A stretch of 64,000 nucleotides of DNA from Rossellomorea aquimaris (GTDB lineage Bacteria; Bacillota; Bacilli; Bacillales; Bacillaceae_B). The stretch is from assembly GCF_001877785.1 (NCBI RefSeq), contig NZ_MINN01000085.1, positions 1 through 64,000 of the forward strand. Direction: 5' to 3'. The position numbers were made by a program, and so were the translations under genes. This document shows, piece by piece, positions 1 through 8,701 of the stretch (positions within the stretch are counted from its first letter, which is position 1; each line of letters begins with the position of its first letter). The notes beneath the pieces are model-generated. The model was not told where the DNA came from, made no database searches, and saw only the letters and a list, made by a program, of their open reading frames with translations.

Positions 1-561
1 TTTACGCGCATAGACGCCGAGAGAAATGGGAGGGTCCACCACCATGTCGCTTGTGGAGATCCAAAGGTGCGATCATATTTTAGTACCTATTATTGGAAAT
101 ACCCCTTTCCGGTCTATTAACGTGCCACGCGTGTTTCCAGATATATTTAAATTTGGGTGTATCTGTTTGACCATGCCGTGTCTCTTATATTGAACACTTA
201 AGAAATCCGGAGAAAAACAAAGATATTCTAAGTAACCTGCCATTATCGTGAGGGAGGCTCACCAACCGCCGGAAAGCGAAGTTTTGCATGGAAATCGATA
301 GCGGCGATGTGTGGAATAAAAAAAGTTGAGAAGTCAAAAAGAGCTTCTCTATTTAAGGTTGCCTAAAAACCAAACTAATATCAGTTGGGATGAGTATCTT
401 GACAGTTTCGTTCATATCAGGAGGCTCACGGGCTACCCGCGGAAAGCAAAGTCTTGCGAGGAAATCAACTGCGGTGGTAAAACCACTTTTATGAAGAAAG
501 AATTGAGAACACCCGGGATTTGTCATATACTTTAGTGGGAAGAAAGAAAGCAGGTGTAAGA
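1..561. other. Upstream intergenic region without a convincing gene
   Basis: I see no open frame with both a ribosome binding site and recognisable protein content here. A 33-codon minus-strand frame between about 75 and 175 has no Shine-Dalgarno and resembles nothing I know. The only clear structure is the pair of degenerate repeats listed separately. In B. subtilis the rhomboid protease gene gluP precedes yqgQ; no end of such a gene is visible. Confidence 0.6.
253..477. repeat. Two degenerate copies of a dispersed GC-rich repeat (253-305 and 420-477)
   Basis: Both copies begin with GGAGGCTCAC, then after 8-9 bases share CCG(C)GGAAAGC, AAGT-TTGC, GGAAATC and GCGG in the same order and spacing. 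They are more GC-rich than the sequence around them. Short intergenic repeats containing a CGCGGAAAGC core are common in Bacillus genomes, and these look like two aged members of such a family. Nothing indicates coding capacity. Confidence 0.55.
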
Positions 562-768
562 ATGCGAACGATCTATGACATCCAGCAGTTTTTGAAAAGC
601 TATGGAACCATCATCTATACCGGACACCGTCTTTCAGACCTGCAGCTCATGGAAGACGAACTGAAGGAGCTTTACAAATCCCAGCTGATTGAAATGAGGG
701 AGTTCCAGACAGCTCTATTGATATTGAGGCAGGAAATTGCAATGGAAAAAGAAAAACAAGAAAAATAA
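562..768 (+). CDS. yqgQ: YqgQ family protein
   Basis: This 68-residue protein starts MRTIYDIQQFLKSYG and is rich in Asp, Glu and Leu. It matches the small helical YqgQ family (DUF910) in length and pattern, including the LMEDELKELY segment. The ATG at 562 is preferred over an upstream TTG at 520 because it matches the family N-terminus and follows an AAGCAGGTG-like site. It lies 10 bases upstream of glucokinase, exactly as in B. subtilis, so the two are probably co-transcribed. A nucleic-acid-binding role has been suggested for the family, but the function is unproven. Confidence 0.85.
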   Translation: MRTIYDIQQFLKSYGTIIYTGHRLSDLQLMEDELKELYKSQLIEMREFQTALLILRQEIAMEKEKQEK

Positions 769-778
769 GGGTGATTAG

Positions 779-1747
779 ATGACAGAACAATGGCTGGTCG
801 GAGTCGATTTGGGCGGCACGACGACAAAAATAGCGTTTCTAAGTAAATACGGTGAGTTGTTACATAAATGGGAGATCCCTACGGATAAATCCGAAAACGG
901 AAAAAACATCATCGTCAACATAGCTAAGGCAATAGACCGGAAACTTGAAGAACTCGGACAGAGTAAGGCAAAGCTGGTCGGGATCGGCATGGGTGCACCC
1001 GGGCCGGTCGATATGGCAAAAGGCATCATATATGAAGCAGTCAACCTCGGATGGGATACAAATACCCCGCTGAAAGATCTGCTGGAAGTAGAAACAGGTC
1101 TCCCCGCTGTCATTGACAACGATGCGAATTGTGCTGCACTGGGAGAAATGTGGAAAGGTGCCGGAGACGGTGCAAAGGATCTTGTCTGTGTCACACTAGG
1201 TACAGGTGTAGGCGGAGGCGTCATCACCAATGGCGATATTGTGCATGGAGTGAAGGGTGCCGGCGGCGAGATCGGACATATAACAGTCGTCCCCGAAGGC
1301 GGATTTCAGTGCAATTGCGGAAAGACAGGGTGTCTTGAAACGGTTGCTTCCGCAACTGGAGTTGTCCGGCTGGCAAATGAAAAGCTGGATTCAACTTCAA
1401 ATCAGTCCGTATTGAGGGAGATCCGCAATGAAAAAGGTGAGGTCAGTGCCAAAGATGTATTTGATGCAGCCAGAAGTAATGATGAATTGGCTGTAAGCGT
1501 TGTCGGACAGCTTGCTTTCTATCTTGGTCTCGCACTCGCGAATTTAGGGAACGTTTTGAACCCCGAGAAGATCGTGATCGGAGGAGGAGTTTCACAGGCA
1601 GGGGATATATTATTGGAGCCGGTAGTAAGCTTCTTTGAAAAATTTTCTTTTCCAACGGTCAGGACATCGACCGGCTTAAGCATCGCAACATTGGGCAATG
1701 ACGCAGGTGTGATAGGGGCGGCATGGCTGGTAAAAAATAAGATCTAA
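779..1747 (+). CDS. glcK: Glucokinase, ROK family
   Basis: The 322-residue protein phosphorylates glucose to glucose-6-phosphate with ATP in the cytoplasm. It opens with the ROK phosphate motif [12 protein letters not shown], has the sugar-binding END-like [12 protein letters not shown] segment near residue 113, and carries the ROK zinc-site signature [10 protein letters not shown] near residue 178. A second glycine-rich ATP-binding stretch ([11 protein letters not shown]) lies near residue 263. The length is the same as B. subtilis GlcK within one residue. It follows yqgQ closely and is followed by a hairpin terminator, so yqgQ-glcK is likely an operon. Confidence 0.95.
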   Translation: MTEQWLVGVDLGGTTTKIAFLSKYGELLHKWEIPTDKSENGKNIIVNIAKAIDRKLEELGQSKAKLVGIGMGAPGPVDMAKGIIYEAVNLGWDTNTPLKDLLEVETGLPAVIDNDANCAALGEMWKGAGDGAKDLVCVTLGTGVGGGVITNGDIVHGVKGAGGEIGHITVVPEGGFQCNCGKTGCLETVASATGVVRLANEKLDSTSNQSVLREIRNEKGEVSAKDVFDAARSNDELAVSVVGQLAFYLGLALANLGNVLNPEKIVIGGGVSQAGDILLEPVVSFFEKFSFPTVRTSTGLSIATLGNDAGVIGAAWLVKNKI

Positions 1748-1762
1748 TTAGTGCTGATAAAT

Positions 1763-1790
1763 GGGTCTCCATTATGGGGGCTCTTTTTTA
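1763..1790 (+). terminator. Rho-independent terminator after glcK
   Basis: GGGTCTCCA pairs with TGGGGGCTC (two or three G-T pairs) around a TTA loop and is followed by a run of six T. It lies 16 bases after the glcK stop codon. Confidence 0.65.
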
Positions 1791-2123
1791 TGGGGAAATG
1801 CTACTGATATGTCATTCGGCAGAGGACTCATGACCTGGGAATCACTTATTGATTCTAAGTGTTTTCCGGGACCATCGGTTCATTTTCAAGAAAGTTTTAC
1901 AATATGAAACTTTTAGCTGTTTTAAACGTCTAATAGTAAGGGTAGGAGAATAAGGTGTAAAATACTATTTTACACGTCTTGTATGATATTGAGTTTGACG
2001 TTTTGTTAAAAAAGTATTAAGATAACACATGGTTCTAATTTAAAAATTACTTATTTTTCCAGTTAAATTATTACATTTTATGTTACATACGAACGGACAC
2101 GTAAGTAGCAAGGAGGTTACGAA
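1791..2123 (+). promoter_or_regulatory. Gene-free upstream region of yqgS with a perfect 9-bp palindrome
   Basis: No gene is visible. At 1955-1975 the arms GTGTAAAAT and ATTTTACAC are perfectly complementary around an ACT centre, the layout of a dimeric repressor site. It sits about 150 bases upstream of the yqgS start. It does not match the Fur, PerR, Rex, LexA or CodY consensus sequences I know. The yqgS ribosome binding site AAGGAGG is at about 2110. Confidence 0.4.
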
Positions 2124-3998
2124 ATGAAGTTAAATAAGATTCCAAAGGCACCATTAGTCATTATTGCAGCGCTGCTCCTTTGGATAAAAACGTATATTGT
2201 CTATAAAACTAGTTTTGATATAAAAATAGAGAACACGATCCAGGAAATCATCCTCTTCATGAATCCGTTAGGGTTCTTACTGTTCATATTCGGAATCGGA
2301 CTTTTAATGAAAAAAGATAAATCCCGCACCCGCTATATGATCATCACAAGTTTCCTATTGTCTTTCATCCTCTATGGGAATGTAGTCTTCTATCGATTCT
2401 TCGATGACTTCCTGACGCTCCCTGTTTTATTCCAGACAAGCAACTTCTCCGATTTAGGGGGCAGCGCCAGTGCCATCATGAGTTGGAAAGATGTGTTTTA
2501 CTTCCTTGATGTCTTCGTCCTGATCGCGTTAATCAAGTTTTTACCTTCATGGTTTTCACTTGAAAATTACAGCCGGGCAAGCAGGAGAGCTTATTTCCTC
2601 GTTGCGACAGCGCTAGTATTTTTTAATCTTGGACTGGCTGAATCAGAAAGGCCGCAGCTTCTCACGAGAACGTTCGACCGTGAAATGCTGGTAAAGAACA
2701 TCGGGACATACAACTACCATATTTATGATATTTTCCTCCAATCGAAATCATCCGCCCAAAGAGCATTGGCGGACGGCAGCGAGCTCGCGGATATTGATAA
2801 TTACGTAAGAGCAAATTACATTGAGCCGGATAAAGAGATGACCGGCATCGCAAAAGACAAAAATCTGATCATCGTGTCTATGGAATCACTCCAGAATTTT
2901 GTCATCAACAGTAAAGTGAACGGCGAAGAAGTCACTCCTTTCTTAAATGATTTCATCGGAGAAAGTTACTACTTTGATAACTTCTATCATCAAACGCAGC
3001 AGGGGAAGACGTCGGATTCCGAGTTCATCTTGGATAATTCCCTTTACCCGCTTAACCGGGGTGCAGTATTCTTCACCCATTCAGGCAACGAGTTCGACTC
3101 CATGACTGAAAAGCTCGATGCAAATGGATATTACACAACGGCGATGCACGCCAATAATAAGAGCTTCTGGAACCGAGATATCATGTATGATTCTCTTGGT
3201 TATGAGCGCTTCTATTCTTTACCTGATTATGAAGTGACCGAAGATAATTCCGTTAACTGGGGAATGAAGGATATCCCGTTCTTTGAACAATCAGTGCAGC
3301 ATATGAAAGAAATGCCAAAGCCATTCAGTACAAAAATGATTACACTGACGAACCATTACCCATTCACACTGGATGAAGAAGATAAGTTAATCGAGCCGTA
3401 TACGTCTAAGGACGGCACTGTAAACCGTTATTTCCAGACAGTGCGTTATATGGATGAGGCATTGAAGAACTTCATCAACGACCTGAAAGAATCAGGATTG
3501 TATGAGAATTCCGTCATCGTCATGTACGGGGATCACTACGGGATCTCAGAAAATCATAATACGGCAATGAGTCAGTATCTCGGGAAAGAGGTCACTCCGT
3601 TTGTAAGTACTCAACTGCAGAGAGTCCCGCTCATTATCCATGTTCCTGGCCAAGAAGGTAAGACGATATCCAAAGTCTCAGGACAAATCGACCTGAAACC
3701 GACAATCTTGAACCTGTTGGGCATCGACACGAAAAAAGATATCCAATTCGGAGGCGATATCTTCTCTGACCAGCATGAAGATTTCACCATCCTGAGAGAC
3801 GGACGATTCATTACCAAGGATTATGTTTATGCAGGAGAAAAATGCTGGGATAAGGAAACAGAAGAAAAAACCGACATGAAATTCTGTAAACCGTATCAAG
3901 AGCGTGTCACGGAAGAACTGGACTATTCCGATAAGGTCATTTATGGAGACCTGCTCCGCTTTTATGAAGAAACAGAATATAGGGATGAAGAACAATAA
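2124..3998 (+). CDS. yqgS: Lipoteichoic acid synthase family phosphoglycerol transferase (YqgS-type)
   Basis: This 624-residue membrane enzyme has five N-terminal transmembrane segments (about residues 8-185) and an extracellular sulfatase-fold domain. LtaS-family enzymes move glycerol-phosphate from phosphatidylglycerol onto the teichoic acid chain outside the membrane. The catalytic threonine lies in GKTSDSEF near residue 296, a metal-binding Glu in IIVSMESLQN near residue 255, and the Asp-His metal pair in MYGDHYG near residue 470. B. subtilis has four paralogues; the position after glcK identifies this one as YqgS. It has its own AAGGAGG site and a strong terminator, so it is monocistronic. 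Confidence 0.9.
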   Translation: MKLNKIPKAPLVIIAALLLWIKTYIVYKTSFDIKIENTIQEIILFMNPLGFLLFIFGIGLLMKKDKSRTRYMIITSFLLSFILYGNVVFYRFFDDFLTLPVLFQTSNFSDLGGSASAIMSWKDVFYFLDVFVLIALIKFLPSWFSLENYSRASRRAYFLVATALVFFNLGLAESERPQLLTRTFDREMLVKNIGTYNYHIYDIFLQSKSSAQRALADGSELADIDNYVRANYIEPDKEMTGIAKDKNLIIVSMESLQNFVINSKVNGEEVTPFLNDFIGESYYFDNFYHQTQQGKTSDSEFILDNSLYPLNRGAVFFTHSGNEFDSMTEKLDANGYYTTAMHANNKSFWNRDIMYDSLGYERFYSLPDYEVTEDNSVNWGMKDIPFFEQSVQHMKEMPKPFSTKMITLTNHYPFTLDEEDKLIEPYTSKDGTVNRYFQTVRYMDEALKNFINDLKESGLYENSVIVMYGDHYGISENHNTAMSQYLGKEVTPFVSTQLQRVPLIIHVPGQEGKTISKVSGQIDLKPTILNLLGIDTKKDIQFGGDIFSDQHEDFTILRDGRFITKDYVYAGEKCWDKETEEKTDMKFCKPYQERVTEELDYSDKVIYGDLLRFYEETEYRDEEQ

Positions 3999-4005
3999 TT
4001 GATTG

Positions 4006-4041
4006 AAGAGCTTGCGAATAAGATTCGCAAGCTCTTTTTTT
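4006..4041 (+). terminator. Strong rho-independent terminator after yqgS
   Basis: GAGCTTGCGAA and TTCGCAAGCTC form a perfect 11-bp stem with a five-base loop, followed by seven T. It begins about 10 bases after the stop codon. Confidence 0.9.
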
Positions 4042-4102
4042 GTCATGAAATAATGAGCCAATCATATGAGTAAGTAAGGATGAATAGCAGGGAGGTCTCA
4101 TA

Positions 4103-5296
4103 ATGAAAATCAATGTTAGGAGCGGGGATACATTCTGGTACTACAGTCAGTTGTATTATATACCGGCAGGATTGATCATCGATTCAAATCCATCTCTTGA
4201 TCCGAACGGCTTGATAATCGGGTCAGAAGTGGAAATCCCGGGGTTCATCAAAGAGAGTTATACAGTTAAACAGGGAGACACATTCTGGAAGCTTGCTGAA
4301 CAGCGGAATATACATGTTGATGGTCTATTGCTCTTGAATGGCAATATGAATCCCGGTGCATTGAAAATCGGTTCGACCATCTTTTTGCCTTCAAGAGTGA
4401 CGGCACCGGTTGTCAATGGAAGACAGGGGTACAGTTCTGATATTTTACAAAGGGATTTAACCAGATTGAAAGAAATATATCCATTCATTAAATTGAGTTC
4501 GATCGGCGAGAGTGTATTGGGGAAATCGCTTTACGAAATAAAAATAGGAGACGGTTCGAAAAAGGTACACATGAACGCATCTTTTCATGCAAATGAATGG
4601 ATCACAACGTCGATTTTGATGACGTTCCTTAATGATTTTCTGCTCTCCCTCACGAATATGAACCCGATAAGGGGAATTCAAGCCATGCCTGTCTATAGAG
4701 GAGTGACGCTCTCACTCGTCCCAATGGTGAACCCCGATGGAGTGGACCTGGTCTTGAAGGGGCCGCCTGCACCGATGAAGGATCAGTTGTTGAAGTTAAA
4801 TAAGGGAAGCACTGATTTCACCGGCTGGAAAGCGAATATTCGCGGAATCGATCTCAATAAACAATTCCCTGCAAGATGGGAGTTTGAAAAAGAAAGGATA
4901 GAAGTAAAGTCTCCGGGCCCCCGGGATTTCCCAGGTGATAAGCCCCTTTCAGAACCTGAGACGATTGCGATGGCAGGGCTTGCGCAGGAAGAAGTATTCG
5001 ACCGGATGCTTGCTATACACACGCAGGGCAAGGAGTTTTACTGGGGATATGAAGGGCTGGAACCTTCAGAAGCTGAGAGGCTCGCCGGAGATTTCGAACG
5101 GGTCAGCGGGTACAGGTCTGTAAGATACATTGACAGTTATGCGGGTTATAAAGACTGGTATATAAAGGAATTTAAAAAAACAGCTTTTACTTTGGAGCTT
5201 GGCAAGGGGATAAATCCCCTCCCGCTATCACAGTTTGACGAGATTTACAGAGATTCATTGGGAATCTTTCTTGCTGCAGTCTATAGATGGTACTAA
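4103..5296 (+). CDS. yqgT: LysM-M14 gamma-D-glutamyl-(L)-diamino acid endopeptidase (YqgT)
   Basis: The 397-residue protein has two N-terminal LysM peptidoglycan-binding repeats (residues about 1-48 and 50-97, each with a GDTFW core) and a C-terminal zinc carboxypeptidase (M14) domain. Zinc ligands are visible in the HANEW motif near residue 160 and in HTQGKEFYWGY near residue 307; NPDGVDL and RGIDLNKQFP are substrate-site motifs, and the catalytic Glu is in FTLELGKG near residue 365. The family cleaves gamma-D-Glu-diaminopimelate bonds in muropeptides. There is no classical signal peptide, as in B. subtilis YqgT. It has a GGGAGG ribosome binding site and appears monocistronic. Confidence 0.9.
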   Translation: MKINVRSGDTFWYYSQLYYIPAGLIIDSNPSLDPNGLIIGSEVEIPGFIKESYTVKQGDTFWKLAEQRNIHVDGLLLLNGNMNPGALKIGSTIFLPSRVTAPVVNGRQGYSSDILQRDLTRLKEIYPFIKLSSIGESVLGKSLYEIKIGDGSKKVHMNASFHANEWITTSILMTFLNDFLLSLTNMNPIRGIQAMPVYRGVTLSLVPMVNPDGVDLVLKGPPAPMKDQLLKLNKGSTDFTGWKANIRGIDLNKQFPARWEFEKERIEVKSPGPRDFPGDKPLSEPETIAMAGLAQEEVFDRMLAIHTQGKEFYWGYEGLEPSEAERLAGDFERVSGYRSVRYIDSYAGYKDWYIKEFKKTAFTLELGKGINPLPLSQFDEIYRDSLGIFLAAVYRWY

Positions 5297-5611
5297 CCTA
5301 ATGCCCGGCGGTTGGGAAAATAGTCATTTTTACCTGTTGGTATATAAAAAACATAGTAGATTTTTAAGTGAAAGAGGAGTAAAATGAATCATCAGCTTTA
5401 TTATTGTGAAACTGTACCTATATGAAGACCAACATGAATTGAATAAACAGATGATGACCTTTGTCGATGCTGGATGGAGCAGAACCAATTGGTCATCATT
5501 TTTTAAATTTTTGTAATGTTTTTATCATATTATTGAAACATTTTCGTTAGTGAAACGTACTAATCCATATAGGCTGATTATCGGAGAATGGGAAAAGGGG
5601 GAGTGTCTGTA
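5297..5611 (+). other. Gene-poor gap with a possible broken mini-ORF and a long-loop hairpin
   Basis: An AGAGGAG site precedes ATG 5384, which opens a 13-codon frame ending at 5425. One frame over, the sequence stays open to TAA 5514-5516 and could continue the same peptide to about 44 residues if a frameshift is assumed. Within it ATGATGACC (5451-5459) is complementary to GGTCATCAT (5501-5509), followed by six T, which could be a terminator with an unusually large loop. The yqgU promoter should also lie here. Confidence 0.3.
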
Positions 5612-6712
5612 ATGAAAAAATTGGTTTTTAAATTACTTTTGATTATTCTGTTTTTGCTTACGGGCTGTCAATCCAAAATCGCTGATACTCCCCAATCAGA
5701 TGAACAGAAACCTGAAAAACAGGAACAGTTGAAAGTGAATGGAAACAGTATTCCATCCGAGACATTTATAGAAAACATCAATTGGTTATCCAATCGTGAA
5801 ATATTGACGGTCAGCGATGAAAATGGAGAAGCTTCCTTTTATATCACAGACATCTTTAAGGGGGACAGTGAAAAGATTTATGAAATACCTTCTTCCTATG
5901 TCCATTCCATGGTTTCTCCCGATAAAAGCAGAATCCTCATCCATTCAGCATCTGCCACCTACTCAGCGATGATCACGATCATTGACCTCAATGGAAAAGA
6001 GATTTACAGGGGTGAAATTCCGTCTTCAGAATTATCATACGTATGGAATGCGTTCAATAAAGACAAACTTCTGATAACAAGCTTTGCAGAGGACTGGAGT
6101 TTTGAAGTATTTGAACTGGACTTGAATTCCCCTGAACTAAGATTACTGGACATTGAAGAGCCCTTTTTGAAATGGAATTCGGAAGTATCGGTCCTTTATC
6201 AGGACTGGAACAGTGAGGAAATAAGTATTTCTGCTCCTCTTGTGAGTCAAAATATTCTGGACGGCAAAAAAGAAACGATTGATATGAAGAGCATCCATTT
6301 TGAACGCTTCCCCCGCTTCCTCCTTTCTGTACATGCCAATGGGGAAAAGGAGGATGAGTTCATATATCAATTCATCAATGAAAACGGTGGGATCCTCTCT
6401 GAGTTCCAGTCGGCTTTGCTGAGCCGTTATTCTGATTGGTTCATTCCTTTCTATGATATGATAGATGATAAGGATGAGCTGATTACGTTTAAAGCAAATG
6501 AGGCAGGTTCTCTCGATACATACACCGGTACATTTTCTTTGAAAAGATGGGATGTGATGGGCGGGAGCGAAGAAACACTGATGCCAGATCTTGCTGCTGA
6601 ACCAATCCAATGCTCTCCAAACGGGTCTCATTGTTTGTATGGCAATCAACTTGAAAAAATCATTGATATCGATGATGCGTCCATCGTCGAATTAGTAAAA
6701 GAGGAAGGGTAG
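5612..6712 (+). CDS. yqgU: YqgU-like lipoprotein, possible beta-propeller
   Basis: The protein is about 366 residues. It opens with a lipoprotein signal peptide ending in the lipobox LLTGC (Cys near residue 19), so it should be anchored to the outer face of the membrane. The rest is rich in beta-strand-like segments (for example EILTVSDENGEASFYI), suggesting a WD40/TolB-like propeller. The ATG at 5612 is chosen because GGGGGAG lies at the right distance and the signal peptide then starts with MKKL. It is six bases upstream of yqgV, as in B. subtilis, and is probably co-transcribed with it. The biochemical role is unknown. Confidence 0.8.
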   Translation: MKKLVFKLLLIILFLLTGCQSKIADTPQSDEQKPEKQEQLKVNGNSIPSETFIENINWLSNREILTVSDENGEASFYITDIFKGDSEKIYEIPSSYVHSMVSPDKSRILIHSASATYSAMITIIDLNGKEIYRGEIPSSELSYVWNAFNKDKLLITSFAEDWSFEVFELDLNSPELRLLDIEEPFLKWNSEVSVLYQDWNSEEISISAPLVSQNILDGKKETIDMKSIHFERFPRFLLSVHANGEKEDEFIYQFINENGGILSEFQSALLSRYSDWFIPFYDMIDDKDELITFKANEAGSLDTYTGTFSLKRWDVMGGSEETLMPDLAAEPIQCSPNGSHCLYGNQLEKIIDIDDASIVELVKEEG

Positions 6713-6717
6713 ATAGC

Positions 6718-7032
6718 ATGGCAATCGTAGACGTAACGGTTATTCCAATAGGGACAGAGACACCAAGTGTGAGTTCGTATGTGGCTGATCTTCAGAAAAT
6801 CCTGACGAAACACGAAGATGAAGGAAATATCCGGTATCAGCTTACTCCGATGAACACAATCATAGAAGGGGAACTCTCCACCCTGCTCGGAGTGATACAG
6901 GAAATTCACGAAGCGCCGTTCCAAAAAGGAATCCAGCGTGTGGCCACCAATATCAGGATCGATGACAGAAGAGATAAAAAGGGGACTATGGAAGGCAAGC
7001 TTGCTTCCGTGAAGGCACATATGGAGAAATGA
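6718..7032 (+). CDS. yqgV: Thiamine-binding family protein YqgV (MTH1187 type)
   Basis: This 104-residue protein begins MAIVDVTVIPIGTETPSVS and matches the MTH1187/YkoF-like family, small ferredoxin-like domains that bind thiamine or its precursors. The motif YQLTPMNTIIEG (around residue 40) and the C-terminal RIDDRRDK segment are typical. It follows yqgU by five bases with a GGAAGGG site, then a terminator. Its role, thiamine handling, is taken from the family and not shown here. Confidence 0.85.
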   Translation: MAIVDVTVIPIGTETPSVSSYVADLQKILTKHEDEGNIRYQLTPMNTIIEGELSTLLGVIQEIHEAPFQKGIQRVATNIRIDDRRDKKGTMEGKLASVKAHMEK

Positions 7033-7055
7033 TTCCGTGCCATTTAGGACAAAAA

Positions 7056-7086
7056 TAAAAAACCCTCCTTGATGGAGGGTTTTTTA
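7056..7086. terminator. Bidirectional terminator between yqgV and yqgW
   Basis: AAAACCCTCC and GGAGGGTTTT form a 10-bp stem around a TTGAT loop, with a T-run on the plus strand and an A-run on the other side. It serves the convergent yqgV and yqgW genes. Confidence 0.9.
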
Positions 7087-7094
7087 CTTGGATT

Positions 7095-7268
7095 TTAGTG
7101 GCCACCCGGGTATCCGGAGTGAAGGACAGTCATAATCGTAAACCAGCCAAAAACACCTAATGTTGCCAATGAAAACACGATTCCAAGACCATTCTTGTTT
7201 TTGAATGTGCTTACTACTGCAAATAAAGCTAATAGTGTAACCAATGCTGTAATAATTACAAGACCCAT
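7095..7268 (-). CDS. yqgW: Small membrane protein YqgW (DUF2759)
   Basis: Read on the minus strand, the 57-residue protein starts MGLVIITALVTLLALFAVV and ends in SGYPGGH. It has two hydrophobic segments (about residues 3-20 and 28-47). Length, sequence pattern and position between yqgV and yqgX match the DUF2759 family protein YqgW. A strong AAAGGGGTC site precedes the ATG. The function is unknown. Confidence 0.85.
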   Translation of the reverse strand: MGLVIITALVTLLALFAVVSTFKNKNGLGIVFSLATLGVFGWFTIMTVLHSGYPGGH

Positions 7269-7485
7269 TTATATGACCCCTTTCATTGAAAATAAGTTTC
7301 TTAACACCGCTTACAAAAAACAAATAATTGTATGTACATAAATGCACTCATTAACATTTTATATTTTTTTCCTCTGTTTGTCGAGGTCTAAAAGTTTGAC
7401 ACTTCTATGGCACCGGGATGTTTATCTCCTTACACATCATCTGCTACAATATTGGTATCCCCGAAAGGGAAAAGGAGGTAAAAAA

Positions 7486-8118
7486 ATGAAATGGAAACAA
7501 ATTCCTTTAGGCCCGCTGCAGACAAACTGTTATGTCCTTTGGAACGATGAGAACAAATGTTTAATTGTCGATCCGGGTGCAGAAGGTGAGAAACTGGTAA
7601 GCTGGCTGAATGAAAATAACCTTAAGCCCCTTGCAATTTTATTGACACATGCCCATTTTGATCATATTGGAGCAGTCGATACAATCAGAGGTACATATGA
7701 TATACCGGTTTACATTGATGAGAAAGAGTCGGACTGGCTGGCCGATCCAGGTCTGAATGGCTCAGGATTATTTGGGATGGGGCAGATTCAAGCTGGGCCC
7801 GCCGACAGAATAATCACTTCTGAAAATACTCTTACCATTGATGATTTTACCCTCCGCGTCTTTAAGACACCCGGACACTCCCCTGGAAGTCTTTCATATT
7901 ATGTACAAAGTGAAGGAATAGTATTTGCGGGAGATACACTTTTTATGGGAAGTATCGGCCGGAGTGACCTGCCAGGGGGCAGCCATCAAGAGCTCCTGTC
8001 AAGCATCCATGATCATCTGCTCACTCTCCCGGAAGAAACAGAAGTCCTTCCCGGTCACGGTCCCGCGACTTCGGTGGGGAATGAAATGGACGGCAATCCT
8101 TTCCTGAATGGATTTTAA
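7486..8118 (+). CDS. yqgX: Metallo-beta-lactamase-fold hydrolase YqgX (glyoxalase II-like)
   Basis: The 210-residue cytoplasmic protein carries the two-metal signature THAHFDHIG near residue 55, followed by the metal ligands in TPGHSPGS, the Asp in FAGDTLFMGSIGR, and the final His in LPGHGPAT. This spacing is typical of glyoxalase II-type hydrolases, which cleave thioesters such as those in methylglyoxal detoxification. The ATG at 7486 is used because AAAGGAGG lies just upstream; a longer frame from 7342 would add an unconserved hydrophobic tail. It is transcribed between the divergent yqgW and the convergent yqgY. Confidence 0.9.
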   Translation: MKWKQIPLGPLQTNCYVLWNDENKCLIVDPGAEGEKLVSWLNENNLKPLAILLTHAHFDHIGAVDTIRGTYDIPVYIDEKESDWLADPGLNGSGLFGMGQIQAGPADRIITSENTLTIDDFTLRVFKTPGHSPGSLSYYVQSEGIVFAGDTLFMGSIGRSDLPGGSHQELLSSIHDHLLTLPEETEVLPGHGPATSVGNEMDGNPFLNGF

Positions 8119-8121
8119 GAG

Positions 8122-8164
8122 AAAAAAATTCCCTTTAGCATTAATGCTAAAGGGAATTTTTTTA
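8122..8164. terminator. Bidirectional terminator between yqgX and yqgY
   Basis: The arms AAAAAATTCCCTTTAGCATT and AATGCTAAAGGGAATTTTTT are perfectly complementary, with no separate loop sequence. The 3' arm abuts the end of the minus-strand yqgY gene. Confidence 0.9.
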
Positions 8165-8407
8165 GTGTCCTCCTGCACCCGGAGTCATCATAAAGGTCGT
8201 CCAGTAAGTAAACCCAGCGAAGAACACAGTCAGATAGGCACCGAAAATATAAATATACATACGTTCGGAAAGTTTTAAGTAGCTTAACATAATGAAGAAT
8301 CCTGTTTGGCCTAAAAAGATTAATGATGTCGTTGTCATATCGCCAAGATAAAACATTACAGCAAAAATTCCAGTCCAGAATCCAAGAACTCTGTACATAC
8401 GATCCAT
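8162..8407 (-). CDS. yqgY: Small membrane protein YqgY (DUF2626)
   Basis: The 81-residue minus-strand protein starts MDRMYRVLGFWTGIFAVMF, has about three hydrophobic segments and ends in MTPGAGGH. It matches the DUF2626 family YqgY in length and position. The start at 8407 is chosen over an upstream ATG because GGAGGG is placed correctly and the family begins at this residue. Like YqgW it ends in a Gly-rich, His-terminated tail. The function is unknown. Confidence 0.85.
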   Translation of the reverse strand: MDRMYRVLGFWTGIFAVMFYLGDMTTTSLIFLGQTGFFIMLSYLKLSERMYIYIFGAYLTVFFAGFTYWTTFMMTPGAGGH

Positions 8408-8616
8408 ATGTAACCCTCCTTTGCACCCTAAGTCCATCATTCAATATTATAAATGAATATTACTCCAAAAGTAAATATCTGTTTGATGATAGTTTGTGAC
8501 GATTACGTGATTTCTACTCTCATAACATGAAAACGGATTCCGAAACCGCCTTCAGCCGGAGAATAGCAAGGTTTTGAAGCGTTTGAAAAAAATTCATAAA
8601 TTACCGAGTGTAAATA

Positions 8617-8645
8617 CTGTACAAAAGTTGTACAAAAAGTATACA
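8617..8645 (+). promoter_or_regulatory. Probable sigma-A promoter of mgsR with TGTACA repeats
   Basis: CTGTAC (8617-8622) and TATACA (8640-8645) are separated by exactly 17 bases. The spacer contains a second TGTACA palindrome, so two copies of this hexamer sit in the promoter, as an operator might. I find no clear sigma-B promoter in the 200 bases upstream, although B. subtilis mgsR is sigma-B controlled. Confidence 0.5.
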
Positions 8646-8701
8646 ATGTATTTAACTAATAAGGTAACTTGCTTATTTATACAATTAGAGGAGGAATTCA
8701 A

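Noticed and set aside
326-535. Plus-strand 69-codon frame upstream of yqgQ
   Set aside because: It runs through the second copy of the degenerate repeat, has no ribosome binding site and no recognisable protein pattern.
775-1230. 151-codon minus-strand frame opposite glcK
   Set aside because: It is the reverse complement of an unmistakable glucokinase gene; Ser/Pro-rich content is a typical shadow.
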